From Eubacterium sp. (lineage in GTDB: Bacteria > Bacillota_A > Clostridia > Lachnospirales > Lachnospiraceae): a stretch of 9,640 nt of DNA. Of the stretch, positions 1 through 7,293 are shown piece after piece. Every line of letters begins with the position of its first letter. Position 1 is the stretch's first letter. Location of the stretch: the NCBI GenBank assembly GCA_023663915.1, contig JAMPGN010000165.1, forward strand, positions 1 through 9,640, written 5' to 3'. The position numbers were made by a program, and so were the translations under genes. The notes under the pieces are model-generated. The model had not been told where the DNA came from and did not search any database. It saw only the letters and a program-made list of their open reading frames with translations.

Positions 1-107
1 ATTCCTAAGAGATGCCTTGCATCTTAAGAAAACTCGTCGCGAACTCGAAATTTGCATAGGAATTTCCTATAGCATAAAAAATTACCCTCTGCTGCCAGAA
101 GAATGCT
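1..107. other. Non-coding tail downstream of the second ABC gene, with two short inverted repeats
   Basis: No gene is supported here. Two perfect inverted repeats are visible: arms agatgc/gcatct at 10-15 and 19-24 with a 3-nt loop, and arms ataggaa/ttcctat at 56-62 and 64-70 around a single central base. Read on the minus strand there is a run of six T at 75-80, but no stable hairpin directly precedes it, so I do not call a terminator. The end of the ABC operon transcript may lie to the left of the window. Confidence 0.4.
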
Positions 108-1988
108 TTACGATATATCCATCTTATCTGCATAATGCCTTGCCTGCGCAAGCCACAATTCCCTATATTTTCCAGATTCAGTGACAAGGTCATCATGATT
201 TCCCTGCTGGACAATCTCACCTTTATCCATCACAATAATTTCATCACAGAAACGACATGTTGACAGACGGTGGCTAATGAATATGGTGGACTTATCACCG
301 GCAACTTTATCAAGTCTGGTATATATTTCATGCTCTGTTATGGGATCAAGGGCTGCCGTAGGTTCATCCAGAACAAAGATGGCGGCTCCTTTATATACTG
401 CTCTTGCCATGGCAGCCAGTTGTTCCTCTCCACCGGATAATTCAACTCCATCTTCATCATAATCATGATATATTGTCTGCTCCAGCCCTTTTGGCAAACG
501 TTCAAGTTTAGAGGCAAATCCTGATGCACATAAACTTTGTCTGGCGCGATCTGCATCATATTCCTCAGAAGCCGCTACATTCTGCCCCAGAGAAAACGCA
601 AGCAGCCTAAAATCCTGGAAAACGACGGAAAACAATTTGATATACTCAGCGTAACTATAATCGGAAATCGGATGATTCCCCAACATGATCTGCCCCTTCG
701 TTGGTTTATATAATCCGCATAACAGTTTTACTAATGTTGTCTTTCCAGAACCATTCATTCCGACAATAGCGATTCTTCGCCCTGATTGAATTGAAAATGA
801 TATATTATGAACCGCATCCTTCCCACTTCCCGGATAATGAAAACTCACATTTTCAAACCGTATTTCCGGATGATCAACAAGTTCCTGACCGACAGACAGC
901 TCGCCTTCATCCTTCTGTTCAGGTAACGTCATATATTGGAAATACCTCTTCAAATGTTCATTATTATTACGCAGATCCGTAAAAATCATTGAGCATTCAC
1001 TGAATGCAAGGATCATCATTGTAACAGAAGAATATGCCATAACTACATCACCAATATTTACCGTCCCGGACATCGCTTTTAACCCTATTAACAGATAAAC
1101 GGTTCCACCCATCAAGGCACTCAATAAATGTTTGATGCCATCATACTTGTTTGAAGCGCTCTTTTCACGCTTGTCGCCATCTGAAAAGGGGATGTAACAA
1201 CGGTTCAATGCTTCTTCTACGATCAGTTTCCTCTGAGAGAATATCCTGATATCCTTTGCCGCCTTTTCGTCTGACAGGTAATCCAGAGTATAGAAATTTC
1301 CATATCGATGATACCGAGCCCCATCTGAATAAACTTCAAATGCTACATCAAACAACTTCCCTGTCATTTTTGCTGATATCCAAACGCTGACAGCTATAAG
1401 ACCTACCAGAATAAAAATTGCGTAAGGAGAGTTCACCACTCCATATATACCTGTAAATTTCTTGTCTGATGCTATACAGAATATGTCTGCACACAACATG
1501 ATTCCAATAAACGCAGAACACAGGTTTTTCACCATAATCTCCATATCCCAGTAGAGGCTTGCCATTCCAGCCCCTGTCGCATTGCTATTATCAGAAACCT
1601 GATCTCGCAGTTCTCTTATTTCGGGATCTTCTATATTCATATATGGCAGTCTGTGACCTTTTTCATTCAGCAGTATCTCCTGAGACGTAAAAAGTTGATG
1701 ATAGCCAACATCTATTCTTTTTTTAAGATAAGAGGATAACGCCGTCAACAGCAGCGTTGTAGTTATTGCCAGCACAATATAACCAGTCAATAATTTTATA
1801 TTCTGCCTTCCGGCAAGCTCATTGATCATACGCGATGACATATATACCGGAACATATGGTGTCAGTGCCGCGAGGAAAGAGTTGAAAATTACCATCTGCA
1901 TTTGTCCCGGCAAAATGGAATTAAATTCCTTTATCCCACGAAATATAAAACCAAGATCCTCTCTTAAACTTCTCTCATTCTTCTTCAA
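108..1988 (-). CDS. ABC transporter half-exporter (permease fused to ATPase), second gene of a pair
   Basis: A 626-residue exporter-type ABC half-transporter: an N-terminal membrane domain (hydrophobic segments near residues 32-52, 66-87, 152-170, 187-206, 285-303 and 313-332) followed by an ATPase domain. Visible motifs are Walker A GMNGSGKT (410-417), Q-loop Gln458, a signature with Glu in place of the usual Gln, LSGGE (517-521), Walker B with Asp541 and catalytic Glu542 (LDEPTAALDP), and H-loop His573. All catalytic residues are present. It would act in the cytoplasmic membrane, using ATP to move an unknown substrate, probably outward. The start is TTG at 1988-1986, with AAGGA upstream and 18 nt after the stop of the preceding ABC gene; no in-frame ATG fits better. 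The tandem layout suggests a heterodimer with that neighbour. Such pairs export peptides, lipids or drugs, and nothing here fixes the substrate. The DNA looks AT-rich compared with the dap genes. Confidence 0.93.
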   Translation of the reverse strand: MKKNERSLREDLGFIFRGIKEFNSILPGQMQMVIFNSFLAALTPYVPVYMSSRMINELAGRQNIKLLTGYIVLAITTTLLLTALSSYLKKRIDVGYHQLFTSQEILLNEKGHRLPYMNIEDPEIRELRDQVSDNSNATGAGMASLYWDMEIMVKNLCSAFIGIMLCADIFCIASDKKFTGIYGVVNSPYAIFILVGLIAVSVWISAKMTGKLFDVAFEVYSDGARYHRYGNFYTLDYLSDEKAAKDIRIFSQRKLIVEEALNRCYIPFSDGDKREKSASNKYDGIKHLLSALMGGTVYLLIGLKAMSGTVNIGDVVMAYSSVTMMILAFSECSMIFTDLRNNNEHLKRYFQYMTLPEQKDEGELSVGQELVDHPEIRFENVSFHYPGSGKDAVHNISFSIQSGRRIAIVGMNGSGKTTLVKLLCGLYKPTKGQIMLGNHPISDYSYAEYIKLFSVVFQDFRLLAFSLGQNVAASEEYDADRARQSLCASGFASKLERLPKGLEQTIYHDYDEDGVELSGGEEQLAAMARAVYKGAAIFVLDEPTAALDPITEHEIYTRLDKVAGDKSTIFISHRLSTCRFCDEIIVMDKGEIVQQGNHDDLVTESGKYRELWLAQARHYADKMDIS

Positions 1989-2006
1989 TGATCGGTTTCC
2001 TTTCCG

Positions 2007-3809
2007 TCAATCCGTGTAGTATTGACTTTGAATACGGAACATTTCAGCATATTTTTTATTATTTGCCATCAATTCATCATGGTTTCCTGTTTCAGCGATA
2101 CCTTTATCATCAAGCAGGATGATACGATCACAAAAACGTGTGGACGAAAGTCTATGGGAAATAAATATCGCTGTTTTGCCACGAGTCAGCTCATTATATG
2201 ACTGGTAGATATGACTTTCAGCAATGGGATCAAGCGCTGCTGTTGGTTCATCAAGAATGATAACAGGTGCATTCTTATACAAAGCCCGTGCAAGCAATAA
2301 TTTTTGTATCTCGCCGCCTGAAAATTCTGTAGCATTCTCGGAAATATATCTAACGAGATTTGTTTCAAGTCCTGATGGAAGTGATTTGATTTTCTCTGTA
2401 AGTCCTGCTAATACGATACATTCTTCGATACGCTTATAATCTTTGTGCCCGCACACATTAAGCGCTATATTATCTGCTATGCTGACAGGCAAAACGCCGG
2501 AGTCCTGAAATACTGCCGAAAACAGTTCATAATAATCATCACGTGCAAACTGGTTAATTTCAATGTCATTAATATATACATTACCTTCTGACGCGCGTAA
2601 TAAACCGCAGATGATTTTGATCAAAGTCGTCTTTCCGGCTCCATTACTTCCAACGATTGCGAGTTTCTCACCCGCCTTTATATGTAGATTTATGCCCTCC
2701 AGTACATTTCCTTTCGCAGTATCATAGGCATAAGAGACATTTTCAAGTCTGATCGATACAGTATCACCCGGGTCCGGCAGCCTCTTTTTCCCTTCACGGT
2801 TCAAGGAATCCGGAATATCAACGAAATCTCTAAAATCGGTCACATAATTATTTGCTTCTGCCATTTCCCCAATACTTATGGCTAACTGGGCAAACCAGTC
2901 CCCCAGCCCTGTAACCGCCGCAAAATAGAGGGCAAAATCACCAACTGTTATATTATTGTGCAATACCATATAGATTAAATAGGCATAGGCACCACCATCT
3001 CTGACAAATACAAGTACAGTGTTGAAAAGATTCACAACAAATTGGCGGTCTGCTACTTTTGTCTGTATCTGAATATTATCCCTTTTCGCCTGAAATGCCA
3101 TAGCCCGCAGCCAGCCTGCCATTGAATAAAGTCTGATATCTTTACCTATGCCAAGTCCTCTGGTCCGGTAAGCAATATAATTAAGTTTCCTGTTTGCTTT
3201 AGCAATATCGTCCTTCGTCGCCTGTTTTACCCTTTCCACATACAGTGCCCCGCCAAGATTAAACAGATAGAAAATAAGAAGTATAGGCATGATGAGCGGA
3301 TGAAGATTGATAATAACCGCACTATAAGAAACAAATCCTGCTGTATTAATAAGCAGAGTGACAAACCTCGGGAAATAAGTACCTACCCCTTGTCTGCTCT
3401 CGCCCTCCAACGCCTCACGGGCTCTTTCCGCTTTCTGCCTCCCCGATTCCGACGTAAAGGCTTCATAGTCCATATCAGCAGCTTTATTCAGCCATATACA
3501 ATGCATATGAGTAAGAATGAAAGCATTTGCGCAATGTTCTGCTGTATTATGCGCATAAAGTTCCAAAATGAACATAAAAGCAAGAAGTATGGTGACCGCT
3601 ATGATCGTTAGGATAAATTCTTTCATTGCAGCTGGTTTTTGGATGGCATCCAAAACAATTTTAGGTGTATAGACAGTAATCAGCGCAACTATTATTTTCG
3701 CCGGAACTTCCATAAAAGATATCAGTACGCTGCTCATACTGAATCTTTTTAATTCTTGAAAGATATATCTGAAATTACTGTATAACGAATATCCTTTCTT
3801 TTCTTGCAT
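2007..3809 (-). CDS. ABC transporter half-exporter (permease fused to ATPase), first gene of a pair
   Basis: A 600-residue ABC half-transporter with the same layout as its downstream neighbour. The membrane domain has hydrophobic segments near 26-48, 63-86, 150-186 (probably two) and 255-305. The ATPase domain has Walker A GSNGAGKT (387-394), Q-loop Gln435, signature FSGGE (496-500), Walker B Asp520 with catalytic Glu521, and H-loop His552. The signature starts with Phe instead of Leu, but both ATP sites of a putative heterodimer would keep their catalytic Glu, so neither looks degenerate. The ATG is preceded by AGGAG with 8 nt spacing. The partner starts 18 nt after the stop, so co-translation is likely. 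No precursor peptide, maturase or immunity gene is visible within the window, so a bacteriocin role is possible but unsupported. The first 60 bases of the row at 2041 are about 30% GC by hand count, against about 53% in a row of dapL. Confidence 0.93.
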   Translation of the reverse strand: MQEKKGYSLYSNFRYIFQELKRFSMSSVLISFMEVPAKIIVALITVYTPKIVLDAIQKPAAMKEFILTIIAVTILLAFMFILELYAHNTAEHCANAFILTHMHCIWLNKAADMDYEAFTSESGRQKAERAREALEGESRQGVGTYFPRFVTLLINTAGFVSYSAVIINLHPLIMPILLIFYLFNLGGALYVERVKQATKDDIAKANRKLNYIAYRTRGLGIGKDIRLYSMAGWLRAMAFQAKRDNIQIQTKVADRQFVVNLFNTVLVFVRDGGAYAYLIYMVLHNNITVGDFALYFAAVTGLGDWFAQLAISIGEMAEANNYVTDFRDFVDIPDSLNREGKKRLPDPGDTVSIRLENVSYAYDTAKGNVLEGINLHIKAGEKLAIVGSNGAGKTTLIKIICGLLRASEGNVYINDIEINQFARDDYYELFSAVFQDSGVLPVSIADNIALNVCGHKDYKRIEECIVLAGLTEKIKSLPSGLETNLVRYISENATEFSGGEIQKLLLARALYKNAPVIILDEPTAALDPIAESHIYQSYNELTRGKTAIFISHRLSSTRFCDRIILLDDKGIAETGNHDELMANNKKYAEMFRIQSQYYTD

Positions 3810-3972
3810 GCTTTTCGCTCCTGGTAACTATAAATCGTTTGCCGGTATTGTAGTGACGGTTATCAGCATCATCGTCACGTTGGTCAGTATCCGGCGGACC
3901 GGAAGAAATGAAATATCCGCACTTTCTTTTTGTAACGTTCTGGAAACTGGAATCGTTGATTCTGTAAAATCT
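3810..3972. other. Gap between the nucleotidyltransferase gene and the ABC pair, with an inverted repeat
   Basis: No convincing gene lies in these 163 bases. Open frames exist on both strands, but none has a ribosome binding site or a recognisable protein. There is an inverted repeat, gtgacg at 3853-3858 and cgtcac at 3873-3878, separated by 14 nt. On the minus strand, TACAAT follows directly after this repeat and resembles a -10 box, but no good -35 lies at normal spacing. A short tccgg/ccgga hairpin sits at 3890-3903 without a U-run, so it is not a clear terminator. A promoter for the ABC pair probably lies here, but it is not certain. Confidence 0.35.
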
Positions 3973-4845
3973 CTAATACACTCCCGCCGCGTCTTTTGGC
4001 AGATCATGCACATGCTTAAGGAACGCTAATGCCGCCCTGCCTTCCTCAAGATCGTAAGTGTACCCCAATCCTTTTGCCACATACTCGCTTGCGCACTCAA
4101 ACAGATCACACATGGAAAAGACCGCACTCCATGCTTCCTCCACTTTTCCACCAAAATAGGTATCCAGATAACGCTGATACTCTTCCCCTCCGAGCCAACG
4201 ATAAAGATATTTCGCCGACTTGCCGACGCTCACGCCAAAATCGGTCAGAATCCCGACTTTCCACGAGAGCATTGTTTCTAACTGTTTACGCACGACGAAA
4301 TTTGTCATATCTTGAACATACGGTATTTCCCCACGCCACAAACCCTTAGCAAGATTGTTACTGCACCACCAAAACTCATTTATACACGCCTGAAACTGTG
4401 TCTCGGACGGTTTTTGTACATGATAATCTATATCTGTGGATTCCGATATCTTTGGCAAAATGTTCTTTTTATCCATCAGAATCCGGCAGAGTTTATCGTC
4501 ATGAATATGCGCCTTTGCATAATCAGCCGTCTGCGCCGTAAGGTCAACCCGCACGCCGTCATCAAACTGCACAAGCCACCCATAATGGTTCTCCTTATCG
4601 CTCGGATAGTCTGGGTTCTCGTCTGGATATTGCATGTACAGGACATTACCGAATTTACGAATCCAGTCTTTCTCTTCGATGAACGGTTTTGTCTCTTTTA
4701 CCACATACACAATATCATAATCCTGAAAAATATCCTTCGGCACATTGGCATTTGTCCTGGAACCATTCATATATACCGCCTGAATCCTGTCATCCGCCTT
4801 CGCGATATCCATAAATAATCGGTACATGGTGGTTTCGTCTCTCAT
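3973..4845 (-). CDS. ANT(6)/AadE-family aminoglycoside 6-adenylyltransferase-like protein
   Basis: A 290-residue protein of the AadE/ANT(6) streptomycin nucleotidyltransferase family, near full length for that family. Seen: the nucleotidyltransferase-fold motif NGSR (27-30) followed by FQDYDI with Asp42 and Asp44, and a third acidic position in VDLT (Asp101). A family-typical NEFWWC segment (156-161) precedes KGLWR (167-171), and the C-terminus LPKDAAGVY resembles the LPKD...Y end of known AadE proteins. Family members transfer AMP from ATP to the 6-hydroxyl of streptomycin. Chromosomal Firmicute relatives are common and many are untested, so resistance is only inferred. The ATG has AAGGAG upstream with 9 nt spacing. 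The gene begins about 20 nt after a strong terminator, so it needs read-through, a promoter before the hairpin, or regulated antitermination. It precedes two ABC exporter genes, but the 163-nt gap makes a shared operon uncertain. Confidence 0.85.
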   Translation of the reverse strand: MRDETTMYRLFMDIAKADDRIQAVYMNGSRTNANVPKDIFQDYDIVYVVKETKPFIEEKDWIRKFGNVLYMQYPDENPDYPSDKENHYGWLVQFDDGVRVDLTAQTADYAKAHIHDDKLCRILMDKKNILPKISESTDIDYHVQKPSETQFQACINEFWWCSNNLAKGLWRGEIPYVQDMTNFVVRKQLETMLSWKVGILTDFGVSVGKSAKYLYRWLGGEEYQRYLDTYFGGKVEEAWSAVFSMCDLFECASEYVAKGLGYTYDLEEGRAALAFLKHVHDLPKDAAGVY

Positions 4846-4864
4846 GAGCTGCTTCTCCTTTTAC

Positions 4865-4894
4865 AAAAATTCCGGCTGACCACCCAGCCGGAAT
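4865..4894 (-). terminator. Strong intrinsic terminator after dapL
   Basis: On the minus strand there is a perfect 10-bp stem (attccggctg with cagccggaat, arms at 4885-4894 and 4869-4878), a 6-nt loop, and five T at 4869-4865. It lies 28 nt after the dapL stop codon and should end the dapF-dapL transcript. The ribosome binding site of the next gene (AAGGAG, 4860-4855) follows almost immediately, so the hairpin would also sit in that gene's leader if its transcript begins upstream. Confidence 0.93.
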
Positions 4895-4922
4895 CCCATT
4901 ATCTTATTGAAATATAGACAGG

Positions 4923-6143
4923 CTAAATCGACATTTTCTTAATCCTGTCAACTGCTTCCACGGTATTCTCATAACTGCCAAACGCCGTCAGACGGAAATA
5001 TGTCTCGCCGCTGGGACCAAAACCCGAACCCGGTGTACCGACCACATTGGCATTTTCTAGCAGGTAATCGAAAAACTCCCAGCTTGTCATGCTATTCGGC
5101 GCTTTCAGCCAAATATAAGGCGCATTCACACCGCCGGACACGCTAAAGCCCGCAGATTTCAAACCATCTAAAATGTAAGCCGCATTTTTCATATAATAGG
5201 CAACCAGCTCTTTCGTCTCTCTCTTGCCCGCCTCACTGTATACGGCTTCGCCGGCTCTCTGGATAATATAGGGCGCGCCGTTGTACTTGGTTCCGTGGCG
5301 TCTCGCCCACAACGCATGCAAGGACACGTCGCCTGCTTTCAACTCTTTCGGGATCACGGTAAAACCAAGACGCACTCCCGTGAATCCTGCATTTTTGGAA
5401 AAAGAGCGAAGCTCGATGGCGCAGGTCCTTGCCCCCTCGCACTCATAGATCGTATGGGGTACGCCTTCCTCCGAGATATACGCCTCATAAGCCGCATCAT
5501 AGATGATGACGGAACCGTTTTTGTTGGCATAATCCACCCATTCCTGAAGTTGGGCTTTGTTGATGGTGGAACCTGTAGGATTGTTGGGGAAACACAGATA
5601 GATCAGATCCGGCGTTTCCTTCGGCAGCTGCGGGGCAAAATCATTTTCCGCCGTGCAAGGCATATAGATCACGTCACTCCATTTCTCTGTCGCCGCATCA
5701 TATGTGCCCGTCCTGCCAGCCATCACGTTCGTATCTACATAGACAGGATAAACCGGATCGCAGACCGCAATCTTATTGTCCAGCGCAAAAATCTCCTGAA
5801 TATTGCCGGAATCGCACTTCGCGCCATCCGATACGAAGATCTCGTCCGCCTCGATCTGACAACCTCTCGCCTGATAATCATTTTCTGCGATTGCGCTTCG
5901 CAAAAACTCATATCCCAGATCAGGTGCATATCCGCGAAACGTCGCGGCATCCGCCATCTCGTCCACCGCGCCGTGCAATGCACCAATCACTGCCGGGGAA
6001 AGAGGCTGTGTCACATCACCGATCCCCAGCCGGATGACCTTCTTATCCGGATTCGCTTCCGTATAGGCATTTACTTTTTTTGCAATCGTGGAAAAAAGAT
6101 AACTGCCGGGTAATTTTAAATAATGATCGTTTACTTTAACCAT
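4923..6143 (-). CDS. dapL: LL-diaminopimelate aminotransferase
   Basis: A 406-residue PLP-dependent class I/II aminotransferase, matching the usual DapL length of about 410. DapL converts tetrahydrodipicolinate to LL-2,6-diaminopimelate in one step with glutamate as amino donor, bypassing the succinylase or acetylase branches. Seen: Asn188 in the PNNPTG motif, Asp216 and Tyr219 in YDAAYEAY, the Schiff-base Lys250 in SFSKNAGFTGVRLG with Arg258, and the family-typical C-terminal block GSGFGPSGETYFRLTAFG containing Arg384. The ATG has GGAGGG upstream with 5 nt spacing, and the gene begins 15 nt after the dapF stop, so the two are almost certainly one operon. The product is the direct substrate of DapF. 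A strong terminator follows. The enzyme is cytoplasmic and supplies lysine and cell-wall precursors. Confidence 0.96.
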   Translation of the reverse strand: MVKVNDHYLKLPGSYLFSTIAKKVNAYTEANPDKKVIRLGIGDVTQPLSPAVIGALHGAVDEMADAATFRGYAPDLGYEFLRSAIAENDYQARGCQIEADEIFVSDGAKCDSGNIQEIFALDNKIAVCDPVYPVYVDTNVMAGRTGTYDAATEKWSDVIYMPCTAENDFAPQLPKETPDLIYLCFPNNPTGSTINKAQLQEWVDYANKNGSVIIYDAAYEAYISEEGVPHTIYECEGARTCAIELRSFSKNAGFTGVRLGFTVIPKELKAGDVSLHALWARRHGTKYNGAPYIIQRAGEAVYSEAGKRETKELVAYYMKNAAYILDGLKSAGFSVSGGVNAPYIWLKAPNSMTSWEFFDYLLENANVVGTPGSGFGPSGETYFRLTAFGSYENTVEAVDRIKKMSI

Positions 6144-6158
6144 GATGTCCCTCCATTC

Positions 6159-7049
6159 TTAGCATTCGCCTTCAAAAACGGTGACTGCCGGACCCGTCAT
6201 ATACACCGGACCGGCTTCCCTGTCCCATGTGATCTCAATTTCGCCACCTAATAGTTTAACAGTAACCGTGTTATCCGTCAAACCATTTAAGATGCAGGCA
6301 ACCACTGTCGCACAGCAGCCCGTGCCGCAGGCAAGCGTCTCCCCCGTGCCGCGTTCCCACACGCGCATCTGCACGGTCTTCCTATCTAAAACCTTGACAA
6401 ATTCCGTATTGATGCGGTTCGGAAACCTCTCGTGGTTCTCGAAATGCGGGCCAATCTTCTCGATTTCCAGATTCACTACATCGTCCATAAAAACAACGGC
6501 ATGTGGATTTCCCATTGACACACATGTCATTTTGTACTCTTTGCCTTGAACAGTGATTGGGGCATCGATGATACTTTGCTGATTTCGTATTACCGATGGT
6601 CTTTCGACAATATTTCGTTGTCCCTGCTGTCCTTCCTTCTCCAAAGCCACCGGTATATATTCCGGTCGCAGCTCCGGCGCACCCATATTGACCCTGACCG
6701 AATCAACTTTGCCTTCTTTTAGGAAAAGCTGCAGGTATTTTATTTTGCCGCAACTTATGACGCTTATATCAGTTTTGTTCGTCAGACCTTTATCGTACAC
6801 ATATTTTGCCACACAGCGGATACCGTTTCCGCACATTTCCGCACGGCTTCCGTCGGCATTGTACATCTCCATCTCAAAATCCGCCTCTGTGGAAGGATTG
6901 ATAAAGATCACGCCGTCGCCGCCGACCCCGAAATGTCTGTCGCTGAGACGACGCACTAGTTCCGGCTTTTCGTCCTGTGATAAATTCTGCGTAGAGCCAT
7001 CAATATAAATATAATCGTTCCCGCAGCCATGCATTTTCGTAAACTTCAT
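6159..7049 (-). CDS. dapF: Diaminopimelate epimerase
   Basis: A 296-residue cofactor-independent epimerase that interconverts LL- and meso-diaminopimelate, the last step before lysine and the peptidoglycan cross-linking residue. Seen: the N-terminal FTKMHGCGNDYIYID, catalytic Cys73 in MCGNGIRC and catalytic Cys241 in ETLACGTGCCA, the two-cysteine signature of the family. I chose the ATG at 7049, although the frame stays open to an ATG at 7112: this start begins the conserved MKFTKMHG and has GGAGG (7059-7055) upstream, while the 21 upstream residues are unlike the family and are read from the inverted-repeat leader. The protein is about 20 residues longer than typical. The excess appears as a Gln/Arg-rich stretch around residues 138-163, before the conserved CVSMGNPHAV. 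dapL follows 15 nt downstream. Confidence 0.95.
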   Translation of the reverse strand: MKFTKMHGCGNDYIYIDGSTQNLSQDEKPELVRRLSDRHFGVGGDGVIFINPSTEADFEMEMYNADGSRAEMCGNGIRCVAKYVYDKGLTNKTDISVISCGKIKYLQLFLKEGKVDSVRVNMGAPELRPEYIPVALEKEGQQGQRNIVERPSVIRNQQSIIDAPITVQGKEYKMTCVSMGNPHAVVFMDDVVNLEIEKIGPHFENHERFPNRINTEFVKVLDRKTVQMRVWERGTGETLACGTGCCATVVACILNGLTDNTVTVKLLGGEIEITWDREAGPVYMTGPAVTVFEGEC

Positions 7050-7062
7050 GTGATCCTCCATT

Positions 7063-7224
7063 CCGGAGCGTTTACGCGACGAGGCGACGCAAATTTCAGA
7101 TTTGTTACACATGGGTCAAGCGGGCGTGCTTGCACGCACATTTGACCCACAAATTCAGTATGAAAGTTTACTTTCATACTGGCGTCTGCCATCAGACAAA
7201 TTTGTGACGCTCCGGCACAAATTT
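7063..7224 (-). promoter_or_regulatory. Highly structured dapF leader or intergenic palindromic element
   Basis: Nearly every base of this stretch belongs to an inverted repeat. In minus-strand order the arms are: 7224-7216 with 7206-7198 (9 of 9, 9-nt loop); 7197-7193 with 7188-7184 (5 of 5, 4-nt loop); 7181-7170 with 7167-7156 (12 of 12, 2-nt centre); 7149-7142 with 7119-7112 (8 of 8), enclosing 7137-7132 with 7129-7124 (6 of 6); 7104-7100 with 7094-7090 (5 of 5). An outer pair 7215-7207 with 7071-7063 (9 of 9) spans the whole, and an alternative pair 7206-7199 with 7155-7148 (8 of 8) also exists. It ends 3 nt before the GGAGG of dapF. It could be a cis-regulatory RNA for the dap operon or a dispersed palindromic repeat. 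I see no conserved lysine-riboswitch or T-box core. Confidence 0.7.
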
Positions 7225-7241
7225 AAATGCGTTTTTCTTTT

Positions 7242-7250
7242 AGCATACCA
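7242..7250 (-). promoter_or_regulatory. Possible extended -10 promoter for dapF-dapL
   Basis: The minus strand carries TGGTATGCT (7250-7242), which fits an extended -10 (TGn plus TATGCT, 4 of 6 to TATAAT), followed by an A-rich start region. No recognisable -35 lies at 16 to 18 nt, so the call is weak. If correct, transcription starts near 7235 and the whole hairpin array is in the roughly 185-nt dapF leader. Confidence 0.35.
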
Positions 7251-7293
7251 CATTTTGTCACAAAGAAAGCACATGAATTTCATGACACTGTGC

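Noticed and set aside
3808..4029. Plus-strand frame of 73 codons with a hydrophobic stretch in the gap before the ABC pair
   Set aside because: No ribosome binding site precedes the ATG. It overlaps the start of one gene and the end of another on the opposite strand, and the hydrophobic run may be chance. The overlapping minus-strand frame at 3828-4013 has no better support.
5295..6113. Long open frame on the plus strand, 272 codons
   Set aside because: It is fully antisense to dapL, which has all its catalytic motifs. The translation is rich in Arg, His and Ile with no recognisable domain, as expected for a shadow frame.
7050..7112. N-terminal extension of DapF from the ATG at 7112
   Set aside because: The conserved protein starts at MKFTKMHG with its own GGAGG. 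The extra 21 residues are translated hairpin DNA.
7063..7224. CRISPR array or insertion sequence
   Set aside because: The repeats are inverted and differ from each other, with no regularly spaced direct repeats, no transposase frame and no target-site duplication seen.
7063..7240. Lysine riboswitch or T-box before dapF
   Set aside because: Neither the conserved lysine-riboswitch core nor a T-box sequence was recognised. The stems are mostly plain perfect hairpins.
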